From Bacilli bacterium (lineage in GTDB: Bacteria > Bacillota_I > Bacilli_A > RFN20 > CAG-288), in the NCBI GenBank assembly GCA_900769965.1, contig CAAGIQ010000237.1, positions 1 to 24,623 on the forward strand: a stretch of DNA of 24,623 bases, written 5' to 3'. The translations under genes and the position numbers were made by a program. Within the stretch, counting starts at the first letter, position 1. Every line of letters starts with the position of its first letter. Under the pieces are notes generated by a model, which was not told the origin of the DNA, did not search any database, and saw only the letters and a program-made list of their open reading frames with translations. Shown here piece by piece: positions 1 to 6,829 of this stretch.

Positions 1-1676
1 ATAACTGCTGCTTAGTTAACTTAGAAGACATGCTTCAAAACGGCACAGTTATCTCTGGAACCTTGATCGAAAAACCACACTCCTTCTATACCGCTTGTAA
101 CATCGCTACTCAAATCATCGCTCAAGTAGCTTCTTCTCAATACGGTGGTCAAACCATAACCCTTTCTCATCTAGCTCCTTTCGTCGATGTTTCTAGAAAG
201 AAGATCAGAGAAGATGTCGAAGCTGAATTCAAAGATTTCGTCGCTGATGAAATAGCTGAAGACAGGAAAGAAGAGATGATCGACAACATCGTTAAAAGAA
301 GATTGCAAAAGGAAATCGAACACGGTGTTCAAACCATTCAATATCAAATCAACACCTTACAAACCACTAACGGTCAAACTCCATTCGTTTCCGTTAACAT
401 GTATTTAAATGAAGCTAAAGATGAAAGAACCAAAGAAGATTTAGCTTTAGTTATCGAAGAAGTTTTAAAACAAAGAATTCAAGGTACTAAAAACCCACAA
501 GGTGTATGGATTACTCCAGCCTTCCCAAAACTTCTCTACGTATTAGAAGAAGATAACGTTAAACCTGGTACAAAGTATTTCTACCTTACAACTTTAGCTG
601 CTCAATGTACCGCTAAACGTATGGTTCCAGACTACATCTCTGAAAAGAAGATGATCGAATTTAAAGTTGATAAGAACGAAGAAGGTCACTGCTATCCATG
701 TATGGGTTGCCGTTCGTTCTTAACTCCTTATGTCGATGCTAATAACAAGCCAAAATACTACGGAAGATTCAACCAAGGCGTAGTTACAATCAACTTGATC
801 GATGTCGCTTTATCTTCAAATAAAGATATGAAGGAATTCGACAAGATCTTAGACGAGAGACTCGAACTCTGCCACAGAGCTTTAAGAATTAGACATGAAA
901 GACTCTTAGGTACTGTTTCCGATGTCGCTCCAATTCTATGGCAATACGGTGCTTTAGCTCGTTTGAAGAAGGGCGAAACCATCGATAAGTTGTTATATAA
1001 CGGATATTCAACTCTTTCATTAGGTTATGCAGGCTTATGGGAAACCGTCTACTACATGACCGGTAAGAAACTTACCGAAGAAGAAGGTAAAGAATTTGGT
1101 CTTTACGTCATGAGAAAGTTAAACGAATACACCGGCAAGTGGAAGAAAGCTGAGAATATCGATTACTCCTTATACGGAACTCCAATCGAATCTACAACTT
1201 ATAAGTTTGCTAAAGCTTTACAGAAGAGATTCGGTGTTATCAAAGGTGTTACAGATAAAAAATACATCACTAACTCCTATCACGTACATGTCACCGAACA
1301 AATCGACGCTTTTGCTAAACTTTCATTAGAATCTGAATTCCAACGCTTATCTCCAGGTGGAGCTATCTCCTATGTTGAAGTTCCAAATATGAAAGATAAC
1401 ATTCCAGCGGTTGTTTCCGTTATCGAATATATCTACGATAACATCATGTACGCTGAACTCAATACTAAATCTGACTACTGTCAAGTTTGTGGATACGACG
1501 GCGAAATCCAAATCGTCGAAGATGAAGATGGTAAACTCGTTTGGGAATGTCCACATTGCCACAATAGAGATCAATCTAAGATGAACGTCGCTAGACGTAC
1601 CTGTGGTTATATTGGAAGCCAATTCTGGAACCAAGGACGTACCGAAGAAATCAAGGAGAGAGTATTGCACTTATAA
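1..1676 (+). CDS. nrdD: Anaerobic ribonucleoside-triphosphate reductase, 3' part (5' end outside window)
   Basis: Class III glycyl-radical enzyme that reduces ribonucleoside triphosphates to deoxyribonucleotides under anaerobiosis, in the cytoplasm. The frame is open from base 3 and the first codons read NCCLVNLEDM, a conserved NrdD segment holding one active-site cysteine, so the ATG at 30 is internal and the gene starts upstream of the window. Seen further on: CMGCRSFL (Cys227 counted from the ATG at 30, the second conserved thiol), a C-terminal zinc ribbon with two Cys-x2-Cys pairs (about residues 482-511), and the glycyl-radical loop RRTCGYIG with Gly526 at 1605-1607, 22 residues from the end as in the family. 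The visible 557 residues correspond to the catalytic barrel; the N-terminal ATP-cone region is not in view. The stop overlaps the nrdG start by one base (TAATG), indicating an operon with its activase. Confidence 0.97.
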   Translation, partial: NCCLVNLEDMLQNGTVISGTLIEKPHSFYTACNIATQIIAQVASSQYGGQTITLSHLAPFVDVSRKKIREDVEAEFKDFVADEIAEDRKEEMIDNIVKRRLQKEIEHGVQTIQYQINTLQTTNGQTPFVSVNMYLNEAKDERTKEDLALVIEEVLKQRIQGTKNPQGVWITPAFPKLLYVLEEDNVKPGTKYFYLTTLAAQCTAKRMVPDYISEKKMIEFKVDKNEEGHCYPCMGCRSFLTPYVDANNKPKYYGRFNQGVVTINLIDVALSSNKDMKEFDKILDERLELCHRALRIRHERLLGTVSDVAPILWQYGALARLKKGETIDKLLYNGYSTLSLGYAGLWETVYYMTGKKLTEEEGKEFGLYVMRKLNEYTGKWKKAENIDYSLYGTPIESTTYKFAKALQKRFGVIKGVTDKKYITNSYHVHVTEQIDAFAKLSLESEFQRLSPGGAISYVEVPNMKDNIPAVVSVIEYIYDNIMYAELNTKSDYCQVCGYDGEIQIVEDEDGKLVWECPHCHNRDQSKMNVARRTCGYIGSQFWNQGRTEEIKERVLHL

Positions 1677-2194
1677 TGAATTATGGCGAAATAAAATACG
1701 TCGATATCGCTAATGGTATCGGAGTAAGAGTTTCATTATTCGTGTCAGGATGCCGTAATCATTGCCCACATTGTTTCAACGAGATGACGTGGGCATTTAA
1801 TTATGGTAAGAACTATACAAAGGAAGTAGAAGACGATATCATAGAGCATCTTTCTAAATCCTATATAGAAGGTTTAACTATCTTAGGTGGCGAGCCTTTT
1901 GAACCGGAGAATCAAGAAGGGGTATTAAATCTTGTTAAAAGAGTAAGAGAAGAATTGCCTTCAAAAGATATCTGGATCTACACAGGTTTCACCTTAGAAG
2001 AGTTATTAGAAGGCACTAGAGCTTCCACTCCTCTAGTCAAAGACATATTAAGAAACATCGATGTTCTAGTCGATGGAAGATTTGTCGAAGCCTTAAAAGA
2101 CATAACTCTTAAGTTCCGTGGTTCATCTAACCAGCGATTAATCGACGTTAAAGAAACGATAAAAAACAACAGAATAGAGCTGTTGAAACTTTAA
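1676..2194 (+). CDS. nrdG: Anaerobic ribonucleotide reductase activating protein (radical SAM)
   Basis: Radical SAM activase that uses a [4Fe-4S] cluster and S-adenosylmethionine to install the glycyl radical on NrdD. The cluster motif is Cys26-x3-Cys30-x2-Cys33 (CRNHCPHC), followed by the SAM-contacting GGEP at residues 71-74. The length of 172 residues is normal for NrdG (about 150-180). The start ATG shares its A with the nrdD stop (TAATG); an AAGGAG lies inside nrdD at 1653-1658 but 17 bases away, so initiation is probably by translational coupling. A terminator follows directly, so nrdD-nrdG close a transcription unit. The family identification is firm from motif plus context. Confidence 0.96.
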   Translation: MNYGEIKYVDIANGIGVRVSLFVSGCRNHCPHCFNEMTWAFNYGKNYTKEVEDDIIEHLSKSYIEGLTILGGEPFEPENQEGVLNLVKRVREELPSKDIWIYTGFTLEELLEGTRASTPLVKDILRNIDVLVDGRFVEALKDITLKFRGSSNQRLIDVKETIKNNRIELLKL

Positions 2195-2207
2195 TTTAAA
2201 AAGTATT

Positions 2208-2244
2208 AAGGGCAATAGATGCTATAAATCTATCGTCCTTTTTT
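2208..2244 (+). terminator. Intrinsic terminator after nrdG
   Basis: A 13-pair hairpin (arms 2208-2220 and 2228-2240, one A-C mismatch and one G-U pair, 7-base loop) runs straight into a run of T ending at 2244. It sits 13 bases after the nrdG stop. Confidence 0.88.
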
Positions 2245-2299
2245 GATATACAAATCTCATCTCAACATGAAATCGCTTTCAAAAAATAATCCTTTACAA

Positions 2300-2350
2300 C
2301 CTATATTTATCCTTGATAAACTTACATAGGAAAAGGAGAAAAGACCTATG
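2300..2350 (+). promoter_or_regulatory. Alternative-pairing leader that can hide the start of the 30-codon frame
   Basis: CATAGG at 2325-2330 and CCTATG at 2345-2350 are perfect complements; if paired, the strong AAAAGGAG (2331-2338) is in the 14-base loop and the ATG (2348-2350) is in the stem. A second CCTAT at 2300-2304 can pair instead with the same ATAGG (2326-2330), enclosing a TTTATC-CTT-GATAAA hairpin (2306-2320). The two structures exclude each other, so this looks like an on/off switch for translating the leader frame. The pairing is seen in the sequence; the switching role is inference. Confidence 0.5.
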
Positions 2351-2440
2351 AACAAGCTCAAGTTAAAATTAATCGATCTTGCTTCAAAGGTAGTACTATC
2401 TTCTATTGAATCTCCTATTTCTATCACTTTTGGTTTTTAG
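2348..2440 (+). CDS. Putative 30-residue leader peptide upstream of the uracil permease
   Basis: Small open frame (ATG to TAG) with a strong ribosome-binding site, AAAAGGAG nine bases upstream. The predicted peptide begins MNKLKLKLIDLASKV and ends SPISITFGF; it has a basic amphipathic first half and no cysteine, tryptophan or lipobox. The stop codon (2438-2440) overlaps the first two paired bases of the terminator at 2439-2468, and the last 38 bases before it are about 58 percent T. That placement resembles the E. coli pyrBI leader, where ribosome progress into a terminator governs a pyrimidine gene, so I read it as a regulatory leader for the permease. It could instead be a small membrane-active peptide or an AgrD-like signal, but no partner gene is near. 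Not recognised from any family. Confidence 0.5.
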   Translation: MNKLKLKLIDLASKVVLSSIESPISITFGF

Positions 2441-2468
2441 AGTTAGCTTCGGTTAACTCTTTTTTTTA
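2439..2468 (+). terminator. UUCG-loop terminator or attenuator between leader frame and uracil permease
   Basis: Stem AGAGTTAGC (2439-2447) pairs with GGTTAACTCT (2452-2460) with one G-U pair and closes a C(UUCG)G tetraloop, the most stable kind; it is followed by a run of eight T (2460-2467). I see no promoter in the 31 bases between it and the permease start, so permease mRNA has to read through it. This makes it an attenuator candidate rather than a mere gene separator. Confidence 0.8.
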
Positions 2469-2498
2469 GTAAAAAATACATCTAGAGGAGGAAAAAAT

Positions 2499-3941
2499 AT
2501 GGATGAACAAAAAAATCTAGTGTTAGATGTTGATGAAAATCCAAGTAGAGTAAGAGATTACTTCTTATTTGCCATCCAACACATCTTAGCCATGCTTGTT
2601 GCATGTATCACAGTCCCATTCTTAACTGGACTTCCAATTGCTGCTACATTAGTTGCGGCTGGTATCGGAACACTTTGTTACATTTTCTTCACCAAGAAGA
2701 AATCCCCAGTGTTCTTATCAAGCTCTTTCGCTTACCTTTCACCAATGAGCTCTGCTCTTGCCGTTGGATTAATTAACAACGCTGGTGGAAACAACTACTT
2801 AGCTTTGATCTTAGGTATGGTTCTTGTCGGACTTATCTACGTCATCGTTGCCTTAGTCATCAAATTCGTTGGAACTAATTGGTTAGGAAAACTTCTTCCT
2901 CCAATCGTTATAGGACCAGTCATCATGGTCATCGGTTTAGGCTTAGCCGGATCTGCTGTTTCTAACATTACTGTTGCTTCAGGTTCTAATCAATCCTACA
3001 ACCTCATCGCTTTACTCTGTGGCTTAATCGCTTTATTTGCTACCGCCTTATCCGCTCACTACGGAAAGAAGATGATTGCTTTAATTCCATTCGTCGTCGG
3101 TATGTTATCAGGTTATGTCGCTGCTGTCATATTCACATTAATCGGTTTCTACGGCTGTGGAAATGATTACTTCAACATCGTTGACTTCTCCGCTTTAGTT
3201 AACATCTTCTCTGAAGGTAACATCTCCTTCGCTTCATTCTTCAACTACAAGTTATTCGTTCCAAATGATCCAGAATCATTTATCTTCTTACGATTCGATG
3301 AAATCAGCAAATTCGATTGGGCTTCAATCGGTGAAGTTTGCTTGTTATTCGCTCCTGTCGCTTTCGTTACCATCTGTGAACACGTCGGCGATCACGAAAA
3401 TTTAGGAAATATCATCAATAAAGACTTATTAAATGGCGAACCAGGAATGAAGAACACTTTATTAGGTGATGGTGTTGCTACCGCCTTATCCGGTGTCTTA
3501 TGCGGTGCTGCTAATACAACCTATGGTGAAAACGTCGCCGTCATCGGTATGACCAAGATCGCTTCCGTTAGAGTTATCATCTTAGCTGCTATCATGACAA
3601 TCTTATTCGGTTTCTTCACACCGTTCACAGCTCTCTTACAAACAATCCCATTCTGCGTCACTGGTGGTGTTTCATTAATCTTATACGGATTCATCGCTTC
3701 TTCCGGTGTTAAGATGTTAGTTAAAGAGAAAGTTGATTTCTCCAACACCAAAAACATCTTCGTTGCTTCCGTTATCTTAGTTGCTGGTATCGGTGGATTA
3801 ACATTAGCCTTCGGTGATGTTAATAACCCAGTTATCAAGGTTACCTCTATCGCTGTTTCAATGCTCTTAGGTATCATCCTTAACTTCATCTTAAAAGATA
3901 AAAAAGTTGAGAAAAAATCAACCATCGATTTAGATAAATAA
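2499..3941 (+). CDS. uraA: Uracil permease, NCS2 (UraA/PyrP) family
   Basis: Proton-coupled nucleobase symporter of the inner membrane, importing uracil for pyrimidine salvage. Family signatures in order: QH at 27-28 in the first helix, the substrate helix VTICEHVGDH with Glu294 and His295 (equivalent region to E. coli UraA Glu241/His245), and ANTTYGEN at 338-345 with Glu344 (UraA Glu290). The protein is almost entirely hydrophobic helices, about 14 expected. At 480 residues it is some 50 longer than E. coli UraA; most of the excess lies in residues 217-275, an inserted polar/aromatic segment just before the Glu294 helix. Start chosen at the ATG with AGAGGAGG (2484-2491) seven bases upstream. 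Two stops in tandem (TAATAA). Uracil over xanthine specificity is inferred from the ANTTYGEN and EH signatures. Confidence 0.88.
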   Translation: MDEQKNLVLDVDENPSRVRDYFLFAIQHILAMLVACITVPFLTGLPIAATLVAAGIGTLCYIFFTKKKSPVFLSSSFAYLSPMSSALAVGLINNAGGNNYLALILGMVLVGLIYVIVALVIKFVGTNWLGKLLPPIVIGPVIMVIGLGLAGSAVSNITVASGSNQSYNLIALLCGLIALFATALSAHYGKKMIALIPFVVGMLSGYVAAVIFTLIGFYGCGNDYFNIVDFSALVNIFSEGNISFASFFNYKLFVPNDPESFIFLRFDEISKFDWASIGEVCLLFAPVAFVTICEHVGDHENLGNIINKDLLNGEPGMKNTLLGDGVATALSGVLCGAANTTYGENVAVIGMTKIASVRVIILAAIMTILFGFFTPFTALLQTIPFCVTGGVSLILYGFIASSGVKMLVKEKVDFSNTKNIFVASVILVAGIGGLTLAFGDVNNPVIKVTSIAVSMLLGIILNFILKDKKVEKKSTIDLDK

Positions 3942-3954
3942 TAAAGAATTTACG

Positions 3955-4005
3955 CCCTCTTAGTCCAACTTTATGGGTTCACTATATTCGGACAAGAGGG
4001 TTTTT
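3955..4005 (+). terminator. Intrinsic terminator after uracil permease
   Basis: CCCTCTT plus GTCC (3955-3966, bulged A) pairs with GGAC plus AAGAGGG (3990-4000), followed by TTTTT. The loop is unusually long at 23 bases. Confidence 0.8.
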
Positions 4006-4027
4006 ATGTACCATAAAAAGCAATTGG

Positions 4028-4055
4028 TCTCTAAGTTTTCAGTTAGGCTTAGAGA
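4028..4055 (+). repeat. Perfect 8-base inverted repeat between terminator and lipoprotein promoter
   Basis: TCTCTAAG (4028-4035) and CTTAGAGA (4048-4055) with a 12-base spacer. There is no T-run to the right, so it is not a good plus-strand terminator. Read on the minus strand it is followed within eight bases by five T, but no minus-strand gene ends here. Function not recognised. Confidence 0.5.
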
Positions 4056-4113
4056 ATAAAACGAATCAAAATATTGTAATTTTATACACTTTGTAGATAT
4101 TCTTTATAAAAAT

Positions 4114-4122
4114 TGATAGAAT
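4114..4122 (+). promoter_or_regulatory. Extended -10 promoter for the lipoprotein gene
   Basis: TGATAGAAT (TGn plus TAGAAT) 23 bases before the lipoprotein ATG; no convincing -35 at 17 bases. The same nine bases occur before the DUF4011-like gene at 7966-7974. Confidence 0.45.
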
Positions 4123-4145
4123 AAGTCTACAGGGAGAAATTATTT

Positions 4146-4694
4146 ATGAGAAAACAATTATTAGTATTATCAATGGCTTCCATACTTATGTTAGGAAGCT
4201 GCGCTAAAGAAGTTACTTTAGAAGAAGCTAAGGCTCACGCAAAAGAAAACTATGTTCAATCCAACGTCGAATACACAAAATGTGTATCTAGAACTATCAT
4301 GGATGTTAAGAAATCAAGCGGTATCTTTGGAGAAATCTTCGAAGTAGGTAAAAAAGATACCGGTGATGAAGAAATGCCAGTTGGTGATGTCTTATCAGCT
4401 ACTGAAATCGCTGCTTATGGTGATTCTTACACCTACAAGATCGATGGCAAGAAGATGATCATTTCTAAATCCGTTTCAGCCAAAGATTACTTAGCTGAAC
4501 AAGATCTTTCCGGTCTTGATAAAGCCGAAATCAGCGGTAAAGGTTCTACTGAAACTTACTACTACAACGAAGTCGGTTTATTAACAAAAGCTGAAGCTTC
4601 AGTCGATGTCTCTTTCAAAGTATCTATAGCTGGTTTTTCAGTTGAAGGTGAACTTGTAATGAGCACCGTTGGTACTGCCACCTACAGCAAGTAA
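4146..4694 (+). CDS. Putative lipoprotein of unknown function
   Basis: Not recognised beyond its export signal. Residues 1-18 form a type II signal peptide: basic MRKQ, a hydrophobic stretch, and the lipobox LGSC with Cys19 as the lipid-modified residue, so the mature protein should be anchored on the outer face of the cytoplasmic membrane. The remaining 163 residues are hydrophilic with a helical first part (residues 24-36) followed by alternating short segments that suggest beta strands (about 90-182), ending without a second membrane helix. Only one further cysteine (Cys46). SD AGGGAG at 4131-4136, spacing nine. It has its own promoter and terminator, so it is monocistronic, and its neighbours give no functional clue. 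Confidence 0.85.
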   Translation: MRKQLLVLSMASILMLGSCAKEVTLEEAKAHAKENYVQSNVEYTKCVSRTIMDVKKSSGIFGEIFEVGKKDTGDEEMPVGDVLSATEIAAYGDSYTYKIDGKKMIISKSVSAKDYLAEQDLSGLDKAEISGKGSTETYYYNEVGLLTKAEASVDVSFKVSIAGFSVEGELVMSTVGTATYSK

Positions 4695-4712
4695 TTTAAA
4701 CAAGCTAAAAAC

Positions 4713-4742
4713 AACTCCTTTGATGCTCTCAAGGGAGTTTTT
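4713..4742 (+). terminator. Intrinsic terminator after the lipoprotein gene
   Basis: Eleven-pair stem (4713-4723 with 4729-4739, one G-U) with a five-base loop, followed by TTTTT. Confidence 0.9.
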
Positions 4743-4780
4743 GAGTGCTTTAAGACATGTTGTCACTTATTTTTTACCTA

Positions 4781-4809
4781 TTGAAAAGTTGATATAAGTA
4801 TGTTAACAT
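4781..4809 (+). promoter_or_regulatory. Promoter of rpmE
   Basis: TTGAAA at 4781-4786, spacer of 17, TAACAT at 4804-4809 preceded by TG (4801-4802). It lies 49 bases upstream of the rpmE start and is one of the better-matched promoters in the window. Confidence 0.7.
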
Positions 4810-4820
4810 TATCAAGCAGT

Positions 4821-4849
4821 CTTTCTAGCAAAATCTAGATTGAAAGGAG
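4821..4849 (+). promoter_or_regulatory. Hairpin overlapping the rpmE ribosome-binding site
   Basis: CTTTC (4821-4825) can pair with GAAAG (4842-4846), with TAG/CTA extending the stem inside; the 3' arm is part of the SD sequence GAAAGGAG (4842-4849). Such structures are typical of autogenously controlled ribosomal-protein leaders. The pairing is seen; control by L31 is inference. Confidence 0.35.
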
Positions 4850-4857
4850 ATCTCAAA

Positions 4858-5064
4858 ATGAAAAAAGGTATTCACCCAGAATATCATCGTTGCAAGGTTA
4901 CCTGCTTATCTTGCGGAAACACATTCGAAACTGGTTCAGTTTTAAAGGAAATCAGAGTTGACTCTTGTTCACAATGTCACTCATTCTACACTGGTAAAAC
5001 TGGTACAGTTGCTAACGATGGTAGAATCGATCGCTTCAACAAGAAGTGGAATTTAAAGAAGTAA
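4858..5064 (+). CDS. rpmE: 50S ribosomal protein L31, zinc-binding (C+) type
   Basis: Small protein of the large ribosomal subunit at the inter-subunit bridge. It opens MKKGIHPEYH, the L31 signature, and has the cysteines of the zinc-binding form (Cys16 and Cys19, then Cys37 and Cys40 within CSQCHSFYTGK). Length 68 residues is usual. I chose the ATG at 4858 because AAAGGAG lies at 4843-4849 with eight bases of spacing; the in-frame TTG at 4840 would fall before that SD. The C-terminal part DGRIDRFNKKW is present, so it is complete. The C+ type implies the cell expects adequate zinc; a zinc-free paralogue is not in this window. Monocistronic between its own promoter and terminator. Confidence 0.96.
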   Translation: MKKGIHPEYHRCKVTCLSCGNTFETGSVLKEIRVDSCSQCHSFYTGKTGTVANDGRIDRFNKKWNLKK

Positions 5065-5089
5065 TTGATTAAATAAAGTTACTAATTAT

Positions 5090-5119
5090 AAGGAGCTAGC
5101 TAGTGGTTAACTCCTTTTT
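5090..5119 (+). terminator. Intrinsic terminator after rpmE
   Basis: AAGGAG (5090-5095) pairs with CTCCTT (5111-5116) and runs into TTTTT. Confidence 0.75.
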
Positions 5120-5122
5120 CAT

Positions 5123-5150
5123 TTTAAAAATATACAAAGTAGTTTATAAT
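5123..5150 (+). promoter_or_regulatory. Promoter of metG
   Basis: TTTAAA (5123-5128), 16-base spacer, consensus TATAAT (5145-5150). The -35 is weak, the -10 perfect. Confidence 0.55.
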
Positions 5151-5165
5151 TATATAGTCTTAAGC

Positions 5166-5194
5166 AAGCCAAATCATCTGTGGCTTAGAAGGAG
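5166..5194 (+). promoter_or_regulatory. Short hairpin just before the metG ribosome-binding site
   Basis: AAGCC (5166-5170) pairs with GGCTT (5182-5186), 11-base loop; TAAGC (5161-5165) can compete for GCTTA (5183-5187). The SD AGAAGGAG starts at 5187. Too small to be a T-box. Role uncertain. Confidence 0.25.
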
Positions 5195-5201
5195 AAAAAA
5201 G

Positions 5202-6788
5202 ATGGCTAACAAAACATTTTATATTACTACCCCTATTTATTATGCTTCGGCTAACATCCATATAGGACACGCCTACTGCACCACCATCACCGATATCATC
5301 GCTAGATATAAGCGTGAAAGAGGCTATGATGTCTATTTTTTAACCGGAGCTGATGAGCACGGGGAAAAGATTGCAAAAAACGCTGAAAAAGCGAATATGG
5401 ATCCTCAAGCATTTGTCGACAATATCGCGTTAAGCTTTAAAGAAACTTGGAAGAAGTTGATGATTTCTAATAACGACTTTATTAGAACATCGGAGACAAG
5501 ACATATAAAAGTAGTTCAAAAAGTCTTCTCGAGATTATTAGCTCAAGGAGATATCTATCTAGGTGAATATAAGGGTTGGTATTGTACTCCATGTGAGTCT
5601 TTCTGGACCGAATCTCAACTAGGTGAAAATCACACCTGCCCAGATTGTGGAAGAGAATGCCATGAAGAAAGCGAAAAAGCCTATTTCTTAAACGTTAAGA
5701 AATATGTTCCTCAACTATTAAAATTTTATGAAGAACATCCTTCTTTTGTTCCGGGCGGCAAACTTAACGAGATGATTAATACCTTTATTAAACCGGGATT
5801 AGAAGATCTCTGCATCACTAGAACAACTTTCTCTTGGGGTGTTCCAGTAAAAGAAGATCCAAAGCATGTCGTCTACGTCTGGATCGATGCTTTACTTAAC
5901 TACATCTCCGCTTTAGGCTATATGTCAGACGACGAAACCTTATTTAATAAATTCTGGTCGAAAGATACTGAAATCTGTCAATTTGCTGGACGTGAAATCA
6001 ACAGATTCCACTCCATATACTGGCCAATTCTTCTCTTCGCTTTGAATTTACGTTGCCCAGATACAATCTACGTTCACGGGTTGTTGCTCACTAGATCAGG
6101 AGTTAAGCTTTCTAAATCTTTAGGTAATGCTCCTTCACCACTTCCAATCGCCGAAAGATATTCTTTAGACGCTTTGCGTTTCTATATGGCTAGAGAAATG
6201 ATTGTTGGCGAAGATGGTCAATTCACCCCAGTTCAATTCGTCGAAAGAATTAACACTGATTTAGTTAATAACTACGGCAACTTACTTAACAGAACCTTAT
6301 CCATGGTTAAGAAATACTTCAATAAAGAAGTACCTCAATATAAAGAACCAGAAATGGATACGACTAAAAAAGTTTATTCAGATATGAAGGTATTAATAAA
6401 TTCCTACGAGGATGCTATGGATAAATATAACGTTACTAAAGGTGCTTTCTACGCTACGGAACTACTAAATTTAGGCAACAAATACATCGAAGTACAAGCC
6501 CCGTGGAATCTAGCTAAGTTAGAAGATAAGACTCAACTTCAAGAAACTATGTACGTCTTAGAGGAAGTTCTTAGAATCGGTAGCATTTTGCTTAGACCAT
6601 TCCTAGTAGTTAAGGCTCAAGAAGCTTTAAATCAATTAAATATCCCTCAAGAATTACAAACCTATGATTCGATTCACGAGATTGGAAAATTAGGCGGGTT
6701 AGTTAATAATGACGCTTCCCAACTCTTCCCAAGACTTAATAAGGAAGAAGAAGTTAAGTTCTTAACCGAACTTATCGACGGTAAATAA
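5202..6788 (+). CDS. metG: Methionyl-tRNA synthetase
   Basis: Class I synthetase charging tRNA-Met and initiator tRNA with methionine in the cytoplasm. HIGH is at residues 20-23, the zinc knuckle is Cys128-x2-Cys131 and Cys146-x2-Cys149, the methionine/anticodon-proximal block VYVWIDALLNY is at 224-234, and the second signature is KLSKS at 302-306 (the usual variant of KMSKS). Length 528 residues: the catalytic and helical anticodon-binding domains are present, but the C-terminal tRNA-binding (dimerisation) domain of longer MetRS proteins is absent, a common situation in small-genome Bacillota. Start set at the ATG at 5202, preceded by AGAAGGAG (5187-5194) at seven bases; a GTG at 5103 in frame has no SD and lies in the rpmE terminator. 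Single gene between its own promoter and a terminator shared with the opposite strand. Confidence 0.97.
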   Translation: MANKTFYITTPIYYASANIHIGHAYCTTITDIIARYKRERGYDVYFLTGADEHGEKIAKNAEKANMDPQAFVDNIALSFKETWKKLMISNNDFIRTSETRHIKVVQKVFSRLLAQGDIYLGEYKGWYCTPCESFWTESQLGENHTCPDCGRECHEESEKAYFLNVKKYVPQLLKFYEEHPSFVPGGKLNEMINTFIKPGLEDLCITRTTFSWGVPVKEDPKHVVYVWIDALLNYISALGYMSDDETLFNKFWSKDTEICQFAGREINRFHSIYWPILLFALNLRCPDTIYVHGLLLTRSGVKLSKSLGNAPSPLPIAERYSLDALRFYMAREMIVGEDGQFTPVQFVERINTDLVNNYGNLLNRTLSMVKKYFNKEVPQYKEPEMDTTKKVYSDMKVLINSYEDAMDKYNVTKGAFYATELLNLGNKYIEVQAPWNLAKLEDKTQLQETMYVLEEVLRIGSILLRPFLVVKAQEALNQLNIPQELQTYDSIHEIGKLGGLVNNDASQLFPRLNKEEEVKFLTELIDGK

Positions 6789-6794
6789 AAATAA

Positions 6795-6828
6795 AGAGAT
6801 GTTAAGTTTGGCTTAGCATCTCTATTTT
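6795..6828. terminator. Bidirectional terminator between metG and rpiB
   Basis: Twelve-pair stem (6795-6806 with 6812-6823, one G-U), five-base loop. TTTT follows on the plus strand, and on the minus strand the complement gives a T-rich tail (T-run of 6785-6794), so it can serve both convergent units. Confidence 0.85.
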
Positions 6829-6829
6829 G

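Noticed and set aside
2245..2347. Purine or preQ1 riboswitch, or PyrR-binding loop, before the nucleobase permease
   Set aside because: None of the conserved cores of these elements could be found; the structures present are described separately.
2348..2440. AgrD-type cyclic peptide precursor
   Set aside because: There is no cysteine and no acidic C-terminal tail, and no AgrB protease or two-component genes are nearby.
4840..4857. In-frame TTG start for rpmE
   Set aside because: It precedes the SD AAAGGAG; the ATG at 4858 has ideal spacing and gives the canonical L31 N terminus.
5103..5201. In-frame GTG giving a 33-residue N-terminal extension of MetRS
   Set aside because: It begins inside the rpmE terminator and ahead of the metG promoter; the extension is not MetRS-like, and the SD fits the ATG at 5202.
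5120..5201. T-box riboswitch ahead of metG
   Set aside because: The leader is about 50 bases after the promoter, with no T-box sequence, specifier stem or terminator pair.
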